NCBI GenBank assembly: GCA_029861655.1
Contig: JAOTZA010000134.1
Location: forward strand, 1 to 8,628
Direction of reading: 5' to 3'
Length of the DNA: 8,628 nucleotides
From: Acidobacteriota bacterium
GTDB taxonomy: Bacteria > Acidobacteriota > Thermoanaerobaculia > Multivoradales > JAHEKO01
A model generated the notes under the pieces. The model worked only from the letters and a program-made list of their open reading frames with translations. It made no database searches and was not told the origin of the DNA. Shown here in pieces: positions 1 through 7,597 of this stretch (the first letter of the stretch is position 1; each line of letters starts with the position of its first letter). The translations under genes were made by a program, and so were the position numbers.

Positions 1-627
1 GCTTCCATCCGAGAACGCGACGTTGGCGAACCTGGAGGAGGTGACCTCGATCTCTTTGCTGGCCTGGGAGAGGCACAGTTCCATCACCCGTTTGCTTGCT
101 CCCATGGCGTTGGCGGGGTTTGCGGCCTTGTCGGAGGAGACCGCGAAGTATCGTTTGGATCCGGACCTGATCGCTTGGCGTAGTGTACTCGCGGTGTTGA
201 GAACGTTGACCGTGATCATTCGCATCAAAGTACAAGGATCTTTCTCACTGCGAACGTGCTTCATAGCCGACAGGTTGAGGACAAAGTCATAGGGGTCAGC
301 GCCCTGCTGGAAGGCCGCAAACTCGATCTGGCCGATGTCCAGGGGCAGCGTCTGAAAGTCGCCTTTGATGTAGCCGTGAGAGCTTCGAATATCGCGAACC
401 AGCTCAACCATGTTGTTCTCGCTGATATCCACGACGTGGAGACGCTTTGGATTGCGACGAAACAGAGCCTTGACCACTGCTTGGCCGATCGAACCCGCGC
501 CCCCGAGGACCAGGAAAGACGATTCGCGAACGAGGGTTGCGAGCTCCGTCTCGACCGTGTCGAGATCGTCTTGGAAGATGTGTCGATCTCTTCCGAGAAT
601 CGATAGAACTGCCTGCAGTGATTCCAT
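1..627 (-). CDS. CapD/FlaA1-type nucleotide-sugar 4,6-dehydratase/epimerase (3' end cut by window edge)
   Basis: NAD(P)-dependent short-chain dehydrogenase of the polysaccharide biosynthesis family (Polysacc_synt_2), which acts on UDP- or dTDP-linked amino sugars for surface glycan synthesis. The 209 visible residues begin MESLQAVLSI and run off the left edge. They show a Rossmann GGAGSIG motif at residues 42-48, an acidic VVDISENN stretch at 65-72, SAMKHVRSEKDP at 120-131, SSDKAANPANAMGASK at 164-179 and SRFANVAFSDGS at 198-209. The usual catalytic tyrosine is replaced by Met175 with Lys179 retained, as in the SMK triad known from WbpM/CapD-type enzymes. Only about 37 residues precede the Rossmann fold, so this is a short cytoplasmic form without the N-terminal membrane domain of FlaA1/WbpM. 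ATG at 627 is chosen because homologous N-termini start near there; the frame stays open upstream to a GTG near 747, so a longer start is possible. Family assignment is firm; the exact substrate is unknown. Confidence 0.87.
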   Translation of the reverse strand, partial: MESLQAVLSILGRDRHIFQDDLDTVETELATLVRESSFLVLGGAGSIGQAVVKALFRRNPKRLHVVDISENNMVELVRDIRSSHGYIKGDFQTLPLDIGQIEFAAFQQGADPYDFVLNLSAMKHVRSEKDPCTLMRMITVNVLNTASTLRQAIRSGSKRYFAVSSDKAANPANAMGASKRVMELCLSQASKEIEVTSSRFANVAFSDGS

Positions 628-769
628 GAGGATCCGATTCCGAGTTGCTTCCTGCGCGGTGGAGCCGCGGTTTCGTGGACGTCGCGGTCCCCTCGAGGTG
701 GAAACCGCTCGCAGCCTAGCATCAGGCCGGAGGGTCGGTTGAGCCACCGCTGCCGGTGGGCCGAGATTG

Positions 770-803
770 GAATACCCGGGACCTCGGAAGATCCCGGGTA
801 TTC
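770..803 (-). terminator. Perfect 12-bp hairpin downstream of the S74-protein gene
   Basis: Arms GAATACCCGGGA (770-781) and TCCCGGGTATTC (792-803) are exact inverted repeats around a 10-base loop. The hairpin lies about 40 bases past the stop of the minus-strand gene ending at 846. A second small hairpin (CCACCG-CTGC-CGGTGG, 744-759) follows. No T tract follows on the minus strand, so this may be a Rho-assisted or mRNA-protecting 3' structure rather than a canonical intrinsic terminator. It separates the sigma-factor unit from the sugar dehydratase gene. Confidence 0.5.
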
Positions 804-845
804 GCTCCACCGCGCAAGTCGCGGCGAAGGTCGGCTTCTACTTCT

Positions 846-1580
846 CTAGCGGCTGGTCACGGACTCTACAAGGGAGCGGAGCTCTGCCAGCTCCCGGCGC
901 AGCTGCTCGATCTCGGAGTCCTTCTCTTCCACGACCTCGTTGAGGCCCTGAAGGGCGGCGAGAGTCACACCGGCGAGATCGCGGGGCGCAAGTCCCTTGT
1001 TCGTTAGACCCAATCCAAACGCTGAGTGAAAGTCTTCGGCCATGGGGCCGATGTGCCGGGACTCTTGGTTCTTATAGCTCCACTCGATCACAGGCAGGTC
1101 AGCAACCTGTGCCAGAATCTCTCTGCCATCGAGGGCCGCGAAGCCTTCCTTGAAGTCACGGCTGGAGTTCTCAGTCAAAGTGCCGGCGATCTCCAGGTCT
1201 CCGTTGGGCTCCAGCTGGAAGGTCGTTGAGCTGCCCGGGCCCATCACCACCTGTCCGCTTTGGCGAATGATCATTTCGGCACCGCCTGTGCCTTTCTTGG
1301 TTATGGAGAAGTCACCGTTACCGAGAGGCGAGAGTTGCCAGGTCACGGCGAGGGCTGTGTCCGTGAAGTGGACCTCCGGGGCGCCGTTGTTCACGTAGTG
1401 GGCGACGGTGTCTTTGCCCGAACCCGCCGTATTGACGACGTGAAGGTCGTGAAGAGGGGTGTCAATGCCGATACCGACCTTGTCGCCCTTCACAAACAGA
1501 ACGCCCTGGGCGGATGCGGCGGGCGCTAGGAACATCGCGGCGACGACCGCAACTGAGACAATCGCCAATAGTCTTTTCAT
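846..1580 (-). CDS. Secreted protein with C-terminal S74 (endosialidase chaperone) domain
   Basis: A 244-residue exported protein. Residues 1-24 form a Sec signal peptide (KR, then a hydrophobic AIVSVAVVAAMFLAP core, ending in an ASA|Q cleavage site). Residues 25-135 are beta-rich with short repeats typical of fibre proteins (KVGIGIDTPLHDLHV, QVVMGPGSSTTFQLEPNG). Residues 136-215 match the intramolecular chaperone/peptidase S74 domain: NSSRDFKE at 138-145 carries the Ser139/Lys144 pair expected for self-cleavage (Ser and Lys five apart, as in phage endosialidase), RHIG at 175-178 supplies the histidine, and DLAGVTLAALQGLNE at 201-215 is the conserved closing helix. Residues 216-241 form a charged coiled coil. 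In phage fibres this domain drives trimer folding and is then cut off. ATG at 1580 has GAGGAG about nine bases upstream; longer in-frame starts overlap the anti-sigma gene and lack a signal peptide at the N-terminus. It lies 58 bases after the anti-sigma gene, so it is probably cotranscribed. No phage genes are nearby; the role is inferred to be a surface fibre or appendage. Confidence 0.85.
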   Translation of the reverse strand: MKRLLAIVSVAVVAAMFLAPAASAQGVLFVKGDKVGIGIDTPLHDLHVVNTAGSGKDTVAHYVNNGAPEVHFTDTALAVTWQLSPLGNGDFSITKKGTGGAEMIIRQSGQVVMGPGSSTTFQLEPNGDLEIAGTLTENSSRDFKEGFAALDGREILAQVADLPVIEWSYKNQESRHIGPMAEDFHSAFGLGLTNKGLAPRDLAGVTLAALQGLNEVVEEKDSEIEQLRRELAELRSLVESVTSR

Positions 1581-1631
1581 CTTCTGTTCTCCTCTGGTTG
1601 TGCGTTTTGGTGTGCGTTCTATTTCTCTAGA

Positions 1632-1652
1632 CGCCTCATTAGGTCTGAGGCG
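1632..1652 (-). other. 7-bp stem-loop across the anti-sigma stop codon
   Basis: CGCCTCA (1632-1638) pairs exactly with TGAGGCG (1646-1652); the loop contains the TAA stop of the anti-sigma gene. No T tract follows, so it is not an intrinsic terminator. It could tune expression of the downstream S74 gene relative to the sigma/anti-sigma pair, or be chance. Confidence 0.3.
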
Positions 1653-2325
1653 GTGATTCCGCTTGCTTGGCGACAGGGGGTTCTCTCTGTGTCTGGGCGA
1701 TCTCGATTCGGAAACTGGCGTCAGACCCGATCGAGAACCCCTCGCCCAGGACCACTGTTTTTCCGGCGCGAAATGTGACATCGCCACCGCTTTCGATGGT
1801 GGTGGAGACCGCTTTGATGGAGTCGATGGCTTCAACGACCCGGGTGCCGGCAAGGTGATCCCCCGACAGCCTCGTGTGATGGCTCTTGTAATAGGAGAAT
1901 GCGAGCAGAGAAGCGAAGGCAAGAGTTGCCGCCAGTCCGGTTTTCAGGGCAGCTCTCGACCGATGCTCGACTCGCCGCCCGAAGTGGAGGATCGTCGCGT
2001 TTTGCTCGTCGCCGGTCAGTGCGGCTTCTGTCAGACGAACTTCTTCGGCGCAGTTGTCGCACACGGCCAGGTGCGCTGCGAGTTGTTCGCGCTCCGGTTC
2101 CGCCAGGCGCGTGCTGTCGACGCTGTAGCGCGCCAGCTGGTCGCTCGATGGATGGGGGTCTTCCGAGGTTTCGGCCAGGGCACCCGAGAACCATTCGCAA
2201 GTGGCGACCCAGCTTCTGCACTCGTCGCAGGTGTCCAAATGCTGCAGAACCGCGGGGCGGGTCGCATCGCCCAGAGTTCCCGATTCCAGCTCGGGCAGCA
2301 GATCGACCACCTCGTGGTGTTGCAT
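1639..2325 (-). CDS. Membrane anti-sigma factor with two HxxxCxxC zinc motifs and an extracytoplasmic coathanger-like domain
   Basis: A 228-residue partner of the upstream sigma factor, expected to hold it inactive at the membrane. The cytoplasmic half has two zinc-binding motifs of the anti-sigma HxxxCxxC type: His29/Cys33/Cys36 and His85/Cys89/Cys92. A single hydrophobic segment at about residues 126-146 (LAATLAFASLLAFSYY) spans the membrane. The outer part (147-228) contains VTFRAGKTVVLGEGFSIGSD at 183-202, ending SFRIEI, which resembles the 3-coathanger stack pattern (V-F-AG-V-L-GF-G-F-I) found in secreted proteins. The tail is Pro/Gln-rich. ATG at 2325 overlaps the sigma stop as TAATG, indicating translational coupling, with GGAG about nine bases upstream; an in-frame ATG at 2409 lies inside the sigma gene and is less likely. 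The anti-sigma role rests on zinc motifs, topology and position; the sensed signal is unknown. Confidence 0.85.
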   Translation of the reverse strand: MQHHEVVDLLPELESGTLGDATRPAVLQHLDTCDECRSWVATCEWFSGALAETSEDPHPSSDQLARYSVDSTRLAEPEREQLAAHLAVCDNCAEEVRLTEAALTGDEQNATILHFGRRVEHRSRAALKTGLAATLAFASLLAFSYYKSHHTRLSGDHLAGTRVVEAIDSIKAVSTTIESGGDVTFRAGKTVVLGEGFSIGSDASFRIEIAQTQREPPVAKQAESPPQT

Positions 2326-2909
2326 TACTGGCGCTCCAGCGGGAAGGTTCTCTCGGACGACTGGTCTTGCTCGAGTTCGCCCAGGACGCGCTGGGCCTTC
2401 TTTATGCATCGGAACATCTGCACCCTCAGTGCGCTCTCACTCTTCTCAAGCAATGTTGCCAACTCGCGGTACGATTTCTCGAGCCCGAAGCGAAGGTAAA
2501 TCAAGTCGCGGCAAGGCTTGGCAAGCTGGGTCAAGGCTTTGTGCGCCAGTTCGGACCGCTCTTGCGCCAGGGTCCCACCGAGCGGTCCGGCCGAGGTCTC
2601 TCTCAGGTTGTCAGTCAGCGTTGTCTCGTGAGACGCCTTGTAGCTTGCCCTTAGCCAATCGATACATCGGCGAGCCGTTACGACCTCGACGAACCCCCAA
2701 AACCTCTCTCCGGGTTCGAAGCCTGGGCGGCTGACCGCCTGCCAGATCTGGGTCATGACTTCTTGCTCCAGGTCCTTACGGTCCTCTGGTGGTATTCGAT
2801 ACTTGCCAAAAGCCAGAATCCTCCGAACCCGTTCTCGAACCCCTTGAACCGCCTCGGGAGATCCTTTCTTGAATTCACTGGCGGTGCTCTCTCCCGATTC
2901 CTTCGTCAT
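2325..2909 (-). CDS. ECF-type RNA polymerase sigma factor
   Basis: A 194-residue sigma-70 family protein containing only regions 2 and 4, the layout of extracytoplasmic-function sigma factors. Region 2 spans about residues 43-88: DRKDLEQEVMTQIWQAV for core RNA polymerase binding, then FWGFVEVVTARRCIDWLR for -10 recognition. Region 4 spans about 125-176 and includes the helix-turn-helix SYRELATLLEKSESALRVQM, which reads the -35 element. The linker (about 89-124) is polar. ATG at 2909 is the only start before an in-frame TAG 18 bases upstream; its Shine-Dalgarno sequence is weak. The stop overlaps the anti-sigma start (TAATG), so the two are coupled and probably made in balanced amounts. Likely autoregulated; see the candidate promoter upstream. 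Targets beyond its own operon cannot be told from the window. Subgroup within the ECF family is not assigned. Confidence 0.9.
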   Translation of the reverse strand: MTKESGESTASEFKKGSPEAVQGVRERVRRILAFGKYRIPPEDRKDLEQEVMTQIWQAVSRPGFEPGERFWGFVEVVTARRCIDWLRASYKASHETTLTDNLRETSAGPLGGTLAQERSELAHKALTQLAKPCRDLIYLRFGLEKSYRELATLLEKSESALRVQMFRCIKKAQRVLGELEQDQSSERTFPLERQ

Positions 2910-2960
2910 AGCGAGGCTGAAAGCCTACTATCACGGTGGGTTCTTCGTCTCATACCTATA

Positions 2961-2985
2961 ATCGGAGCAGGGTTGGGTTTGTTAC
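2961..2985 (-). promoter_or_regulatory. Candidate ECF autoregulatory promoter
   Basis: On the minus strand GTAAC (2985-2981) is followed, after exactly 16 bases, by CGAT (2964-2961), and the sigma gene starts about 50 bases further on. This layout resembles ECF promoters such as the GTAACC-N16-CGAA type described for Caulobacter SigF. No convincing sigma-70 promoter was seen here. Only one instance is present in the window, so support is weak. Confidence 0.3.
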
Positions 2986-3020
2986 ATGAAACAGGATACT
3001 CGACCCAAGACGAGGCCTGC

Positions 3021-3036
3021 CGTGATCTACGTCACG
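3021..3036. promoter_or_regulatory. CRP/FNR-like palindrome in the divergent intergenic region
   Basis: CGTGA-N6-TCACG is a perfect dyad that matches the core of the CRP half-sites (TGTGA-N6-TCACA) except for the two symmetric outer bases. It sits about 110 bases upstream of the sigma gene and 125 upstream of the glycosyltransferase gene, so it could serve either direction. No regulator gene is nearby, and a short dyad can occur by chance. Confidence 0.3.
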
Positions 3037-3161
3037 TGAGTTCGAGATCCGCTCTTTAGCTGCCGGCTGGTGTAGCATTTGCCGTTCTTGGCCGACCTGG
3101 CCGCGACGCACACGACCGCCGGCAGCGAGCCCGCGATCGATCCGGTGACCTCGGACACCCC

Positions 3162-5278
3162 GTGACTAGACGAGCCGCCGCCCTGCCGCCTGCCTTTCTG
3201 GCAGTGATCTTTTTGATCGGGCTGTGGTTGCTAAGAGACTCGCCGGCACGAGTATCCGGAGACGAATCGACCTATATCGCCATGGCCGAGAGCCTGGCGC
3301 TCGATCTGGACCTGCGCTTCGATTCGGCCGATCGTAGCAGGCTGACGGCTGGGCCGCGCGCCGGCCGCGAGTCGGTCATCCTGCAGCGGACATCGGCCGG
3401 CATTTCGTACTCGAAACCGCTGGTCTATCCGTTGTTTTCGGCTCCTTTCTTCCGCGTATGGGGGCAGCGCGGCATGGTTTTCTTCAATGTCTTGTGCCTG
3501 GTGGGTGCGCTGTGGCTGTTGGCGCGATGGCTGGCGCGCATCGGCAAAGGCTGGGATCCGATGATCACCCTCGCGACGTTTGCCGGGGCCGGCATCCTGC
3601 TGGTCTACATCCCCTGGAGGACGAGCGACCTGATGCAGGCCGCCTTCACCATGTCCGGCCTGGCGCTGTCTTTGGAAGGGATCCGGGATGCCAAGGCCGG
3701 CTACTCGTCGCCGCGGAGTCGGGCGCAGCTGATCGCGGGCGGCATTCTGTTGGGTGTGACGATTTCGCTGCGGCTGACGAACGCGTTGATCGCGGTGATT
3801 CCGGTTGTTGCTCTGCTGGCCGTCCGTCGCCGCCAGTCGGCTCTGATCGCTGCCGTGGCGCTCGTCGGGACCGTGTTGGCGGCCGCCGGCACCACCCAAC
3901 TTCTGACCGGAGCACAAGTCCATACCGCGCAGTGCGGGCCACGTTCAACACGGACACGGGGTATCCGGTGGGTCCGGAAGCCGAAAACGCGGCGGGGCGG
4001 TTCGATTTTGATCGCGCCACCTATGACAGCAAGAAGCGTCTGGTCGAGTCACCCCTGGCCAGCGTCTACTCGGGCGTCTATTTTCTGTTTGGCCGTTATA
4101 CAGGGCTCCTGCTCTATTTCCCCATGGCCTTTGCGCTTGCCGGCTCTGCGTTGCGAAGAGCGGACCGCGTTTCCTGGGTGGTGCTGAGCGCCGTCGGTGC
4201 CCTGAGTGTCTTCTATCTGGTCTATCTGCCCTTCAACTACTTCGGTGGGGCAGCCTGCGTCGGCAACCGCTATTTCCTGGTGAGTTACGCGGCTTTGCCG
4301 TTTGCGCTCCGCCGTCCGCCGTCACGGCGCCTGTTGACGGCGGTCTGGATCTTGGCGCTACTGACGGCGGGATCTGCGCTGGTGTCGGTCGTCTCGACAC
4401 GGGATCGCGACACTTCGCTTCTCAATCACGCTCATGCCGGGATCTTTCGCTGGCTGCCGTACGAGAGTACGGCAGCGGGTCTGGCAGGTGGTCAGGATGT
4501 TTTTTGGACTCAAGAGTTCGCGCGCTTTGTGGATCCCTACGTCCGTGTCTCGCGATGGAAGTTTCGACTCAACTCGGCCGATCCCGCGACCGAGGTGGCC
4601 GTGGCGAATCGCCGGTCGGACGAGCAACTGCGTTTCCTGGTCCTTTCTTCGGCGCCTGAGCTGGAGCTTGTTTACAGCGACTGGGGGCGGCGCGTGAGGA
4701 CTCCTTTGAAGAACCCACTCGGCAAAAGAGGGCTCGTCGAGATCGAGCCATCTCGGCCGTTGCGCTACCACCCCTTGTGGTTTCGCAACGCCTGGGATCA
4801 TGGTCTGCCGTACCACGTGCGGGTCTTCCGGCTCGCGATCCGTTCGCCCGGCGATGAGCCCGTGGAAGCGGAGATTCGTTATCTGGGACAGGAACCGTGG
4901 CCGCGCGAAGCCTTCTCTCGTGAAGTGCTCAAGGCCGAGGTCCCCGAGCGCGCAACAGCGGGCACCAGCAGCTCGATCTCCGTGAGGCTCCGTAACACGA
5001 GTGAGGAATCATGGAGGGGCCAGGGCGTCTTTCCCGTGTACCTGAGTTTCCGCCTTACGCCGCTGGATGGCAAGGAGCGACTGATTGAAGGGTCGCGCAC
5101 ACCCATCGGACAGGTAGCTCCAGGCGGAGAGGTGGCGCGCACCTTGATCGTCGAGTGGCCCGAGCTGCCGGGTCGCTACCGGCTGACGGTGGATTTGCTT
5201 ATCGAGGGCGTATCCTGGTTCGAGAAGCAGGTTGGTGAGCCCCTGAGCCGGACAGAGGTCACGGTCGAGCCTCGATAA
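3162..5278 (+). CDS. Multi-membrane glycosyltransferase-like protein with C-terminal Ig-like domain, broken by a frameshift
   Basis: One gene split across two reading frames. The first part (GTG at 3162, coding sense to about 3917, frame then open to 4187) starts with a membrane segment (residues 10-24), followed by VSGDESTYIAMAESLALDLD at 31-50, whose Asp34/Glu35 fits the catalytic first-loop acid of PMT/GT39-like GT-C glycosyltransferases. About six more hydrophobic segments follow. The second part (from about 3917 to the stop at 5278, shifted frame) continues with SPYRAVRATFNTDTGYP, several membrane segments, and a YFGGAACVGNRYF loop. It ends in a soluble region, whose last ~115 residues (VRLRNTSEESWRGQG ... 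PGRYRLTVDLLIEGVSWF) look like an Ig-like beta-sandwich seen on surface-glycan enzymes. Restoring one base gives about 705 residues. The likely role is transfer of a sugar from a polyprenyl carrier outside the membrane. Start has no strong ribosome site. Substrate unknown; enzyme class moderately sure. Confidence 0.75.
3903..3920 (+). other. Frameshift site inside the glycosyltransferase gene
   Basis: Upstream sense reading gives TTQLLTGAQ and then turns into low-complexity Arg/Ser/Pro sequence; the frame one base back gives SPYRAVRATFNTDTGYP at once. One missing base (or two extra) within this interval explains the break. There is no homopolymer or X-XXY-YYZ slippery heptamer, so a programmed shift is unlikely. 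It is either a sequencing/assembly error or a real inactivating mutation. Confidence 0.8.
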
Positions 5279-5326
5279 AAGCGATCAGGGTCCGGGGGAG
5301 TCCGAAAAAAAGAGCTTCTCGGGGGC

Positions 5327-5355
5327 TTGACGCGGACCTCGGCGGCACCTACAAT
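5327..5355 (+). promoter_or_regulatory. Sigma-70-type promoter of groESL
   Basis: TTGACG (5327-5332) and TACAAT (5350-5355) are separated by 17 bases, each differing from the housekeeping consensus by one base. Transcription would start near 5361-5363, inside the adjoining CIRCE operator, giving a leader of about 100 bases before groES. Confidence 0.85.
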
Positions 5356-5358
5356 CTG

Positions 5359-5385
5359 CTAGCAGTCGGGCGGGAGGAGTGCTAA
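5359..5385 (+). promoter_or_regulatory. CIRCE operator (HrcA binding site)
   Basis: CTAGCAGTC, nine bases, then GAGTGCTAA. The right arm matches the CIRCE consensus (TTAGCACTC-N9-GAGTGCTAA) exactly; the left arm has two differences (C for T at position 1, G for C at position 7). It begins three bases after the -10 box, the classic place for repression by the heat-labile HrcA repressor. No hrcA gene is in the window. Confidence 0.88.
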
Positions 5386-5446
5386 GCTCTTTCCTGCTAT
5401 ATCCAATTCAAACAGCTGTAAACACAGCGGTTTACAACCACTACTG

Positions 5447-5454
5447 AAGGAGGA
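5447..5454 (+). promoter_or_regulatory. Ribosome binding site deciding the GTG start of groES
   Basis: AAGGAGGA ends seven bases before a GTG codon at 5462 that begins the standard GroES N-terminus (MAVNIRPLHD). A second GTG two codons later (5468) would be further away and would lose conserved residues. Confidence 0.8.
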
Positions 5455-5461
5455 ATCAACA

Positions 5462-5758
5462 GTGGCAGTGAACATTCGTCCCTTGCACGACCGGGTTCTG
5501 GTCAAGCGACTCGAGAAGAACGAAGAAGAGGTCCGCGGTGGGATCATCATCCCCGACACCGCCAAAGAGAAGCCGCAGGAGGCCGAGGTGGTCTCCGTCG
5601 GGCCCGGCAAACTCCACGAGGACGGCACCCGGGCGCCCATGGATGTGAGCACCGGTGACCGCATTCTCGTCGGCAAGTACTCCGGCAGCGAGATCAAGAT
5701 CGACGACCAGGAATACGTCATCTTGCGCGAGGACGAGATCCTCGCAGTCGTCGGCTAG
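5462..5758 (+). CDS. groES: Co-chaperonin GroES (Hsp10)
   Basis: A 98-residue full-length GroES, the heptameric lid that caps the GroEL ring and encloses folding proteins in the cytoplasm. Seen features: N-terminal NIRPLHDRVLVKRLE (4-18), the mobile loop with the GGIIIPD segment (26-32) that docks on GroEL apical domains, AEVVSVGPGK (41-50), the TGDRILVGKYSG core (64-75) and the C-terminal YVILREDEILAVV. Length agrees with the usual 95-100 residues. The start is GTG, chosen by the strong ribosome site and family N-terminus. It is first in the groESL operon, 42 bases before groEL, behind a near-consensus promoter and CIRCE, so heat-shock induction through HrcA is expected. Nothing is unusual in the protein. 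Confidence 0.98.
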   Translation: MAVNIRPLHDRVLVKRLEKNEEEVRGGIIIPDTAKEKPQEAEVVSVGPGKLHEDGTRAPMDVSTGDRILVGKYSGSEIKIDDQEYVILREDEILAVVG

Positions 5759-5784
5759 AGCATCGATCCAGCAAGCAAATTTCC

Positions 5785-5790
5785 AGGAGG
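5785..5790 (+). promoter_or_regulatory. Ribosome binding site of groEL
   Basis: AGGAGG, ten bases before the ATG at 5801, in the short groES-groEL gap. The spacing is slightly long but the match is perfect. Confidence 0.75.
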
Positions 5791-5800
5791 TTAAGAATTC

Positions 5801-7450
<1,650 letters not shown>

Positions 7451-7476
7451 GCCATCCGGCCAAGACGCCATCATTC

Positions 7477-7508
7477 AACGGCCCGGGGAAATCCGGGCCG
7501 TTTTTTTT
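7477..7508 (+). terminator. Intrinsic terminator of groESL
   Basis: AACGGCCCGG (7477-7486) pairs perfectly with CCGGGCCGTT (7493-7502) around a six-base loop, and the stem runs straight into eight T residues (7501-7508). It starts 26 bases after the groEL stop. This is a textbook Rho-independent terminator. Confidence 0.95.
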
Positions 7509-7518
7509 GAGCATCAAG

Positions 7519-7557
7519 AAAAAGGACAGTCCCCAGATTGAGAAGAGGGACTGTCCC
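7519..7557 (-). terminator. Terminator of the minus-strand carbamoylation module, possibly a REP-like palindrome
   Basis: GGACAGTCCC (7524-7533) pairs exactly with GGGACTGTCC (7548-7557) across a 14-base loop. Read on the minus strand the stem is followed by TTTTTCTT (from the A run at 7516-7523), so it can end transcription coming from the gene that stops at 7598. Each arm is itself nearly self-palindromic, a look shared with dispersed REP-type repeats of the GGGGACAGTCCCC kind; whether this is such a repeat cannot be told from one locus. Confidence 0.65.
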
Positions 7558-7597
7558 CGAAACGCGAGGAGGTCGCGGACCAGGTGGGTTCCGAGGC

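Noticed and set aside
846..1580. Prophage tail-fibre gene
   Set aside because: The protein has a Sec signal peptide and sits in a sigma/anti-sigma operon; no phage structural, lysis or integrase gene is nearby.
1581..1922. N-terminal extension of the S74 protein by 114 codons
   Set aside because: It overlaps the anti-sigma gene, reads as low-complexity Ser/Pro/Arg sequence, and the signal peptide plus ribosome site mark ATG 1580 as the start.
2326..2409. Upstream ATG start for the anti-sigma factor
   Set aside because: The added 28 residues lie inside the sigma gene and resemble no anti-sigma N-terminus; the TAATG overlap at 2325 is the natural start.
1663..2499. Plus-strand open frame of 278 codons
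   Set aside because: It is antisense to the anti-sigma and sigma genes, has no recognisable domain, and arises from the codon bias of the opposite strand.
2910..3161. Small gene or RNA in the divergent intergenic region
   Set aside because: Open frames here are short and without ribosome sites or recognisable sequence, and no RNA family fold was recognised.
3903..3920. Programmed ribosomal frameshift in the glycosyltransferase
   Set aside because: No slippery heptamer, homopolymer or obvious downstream stimulator is present.
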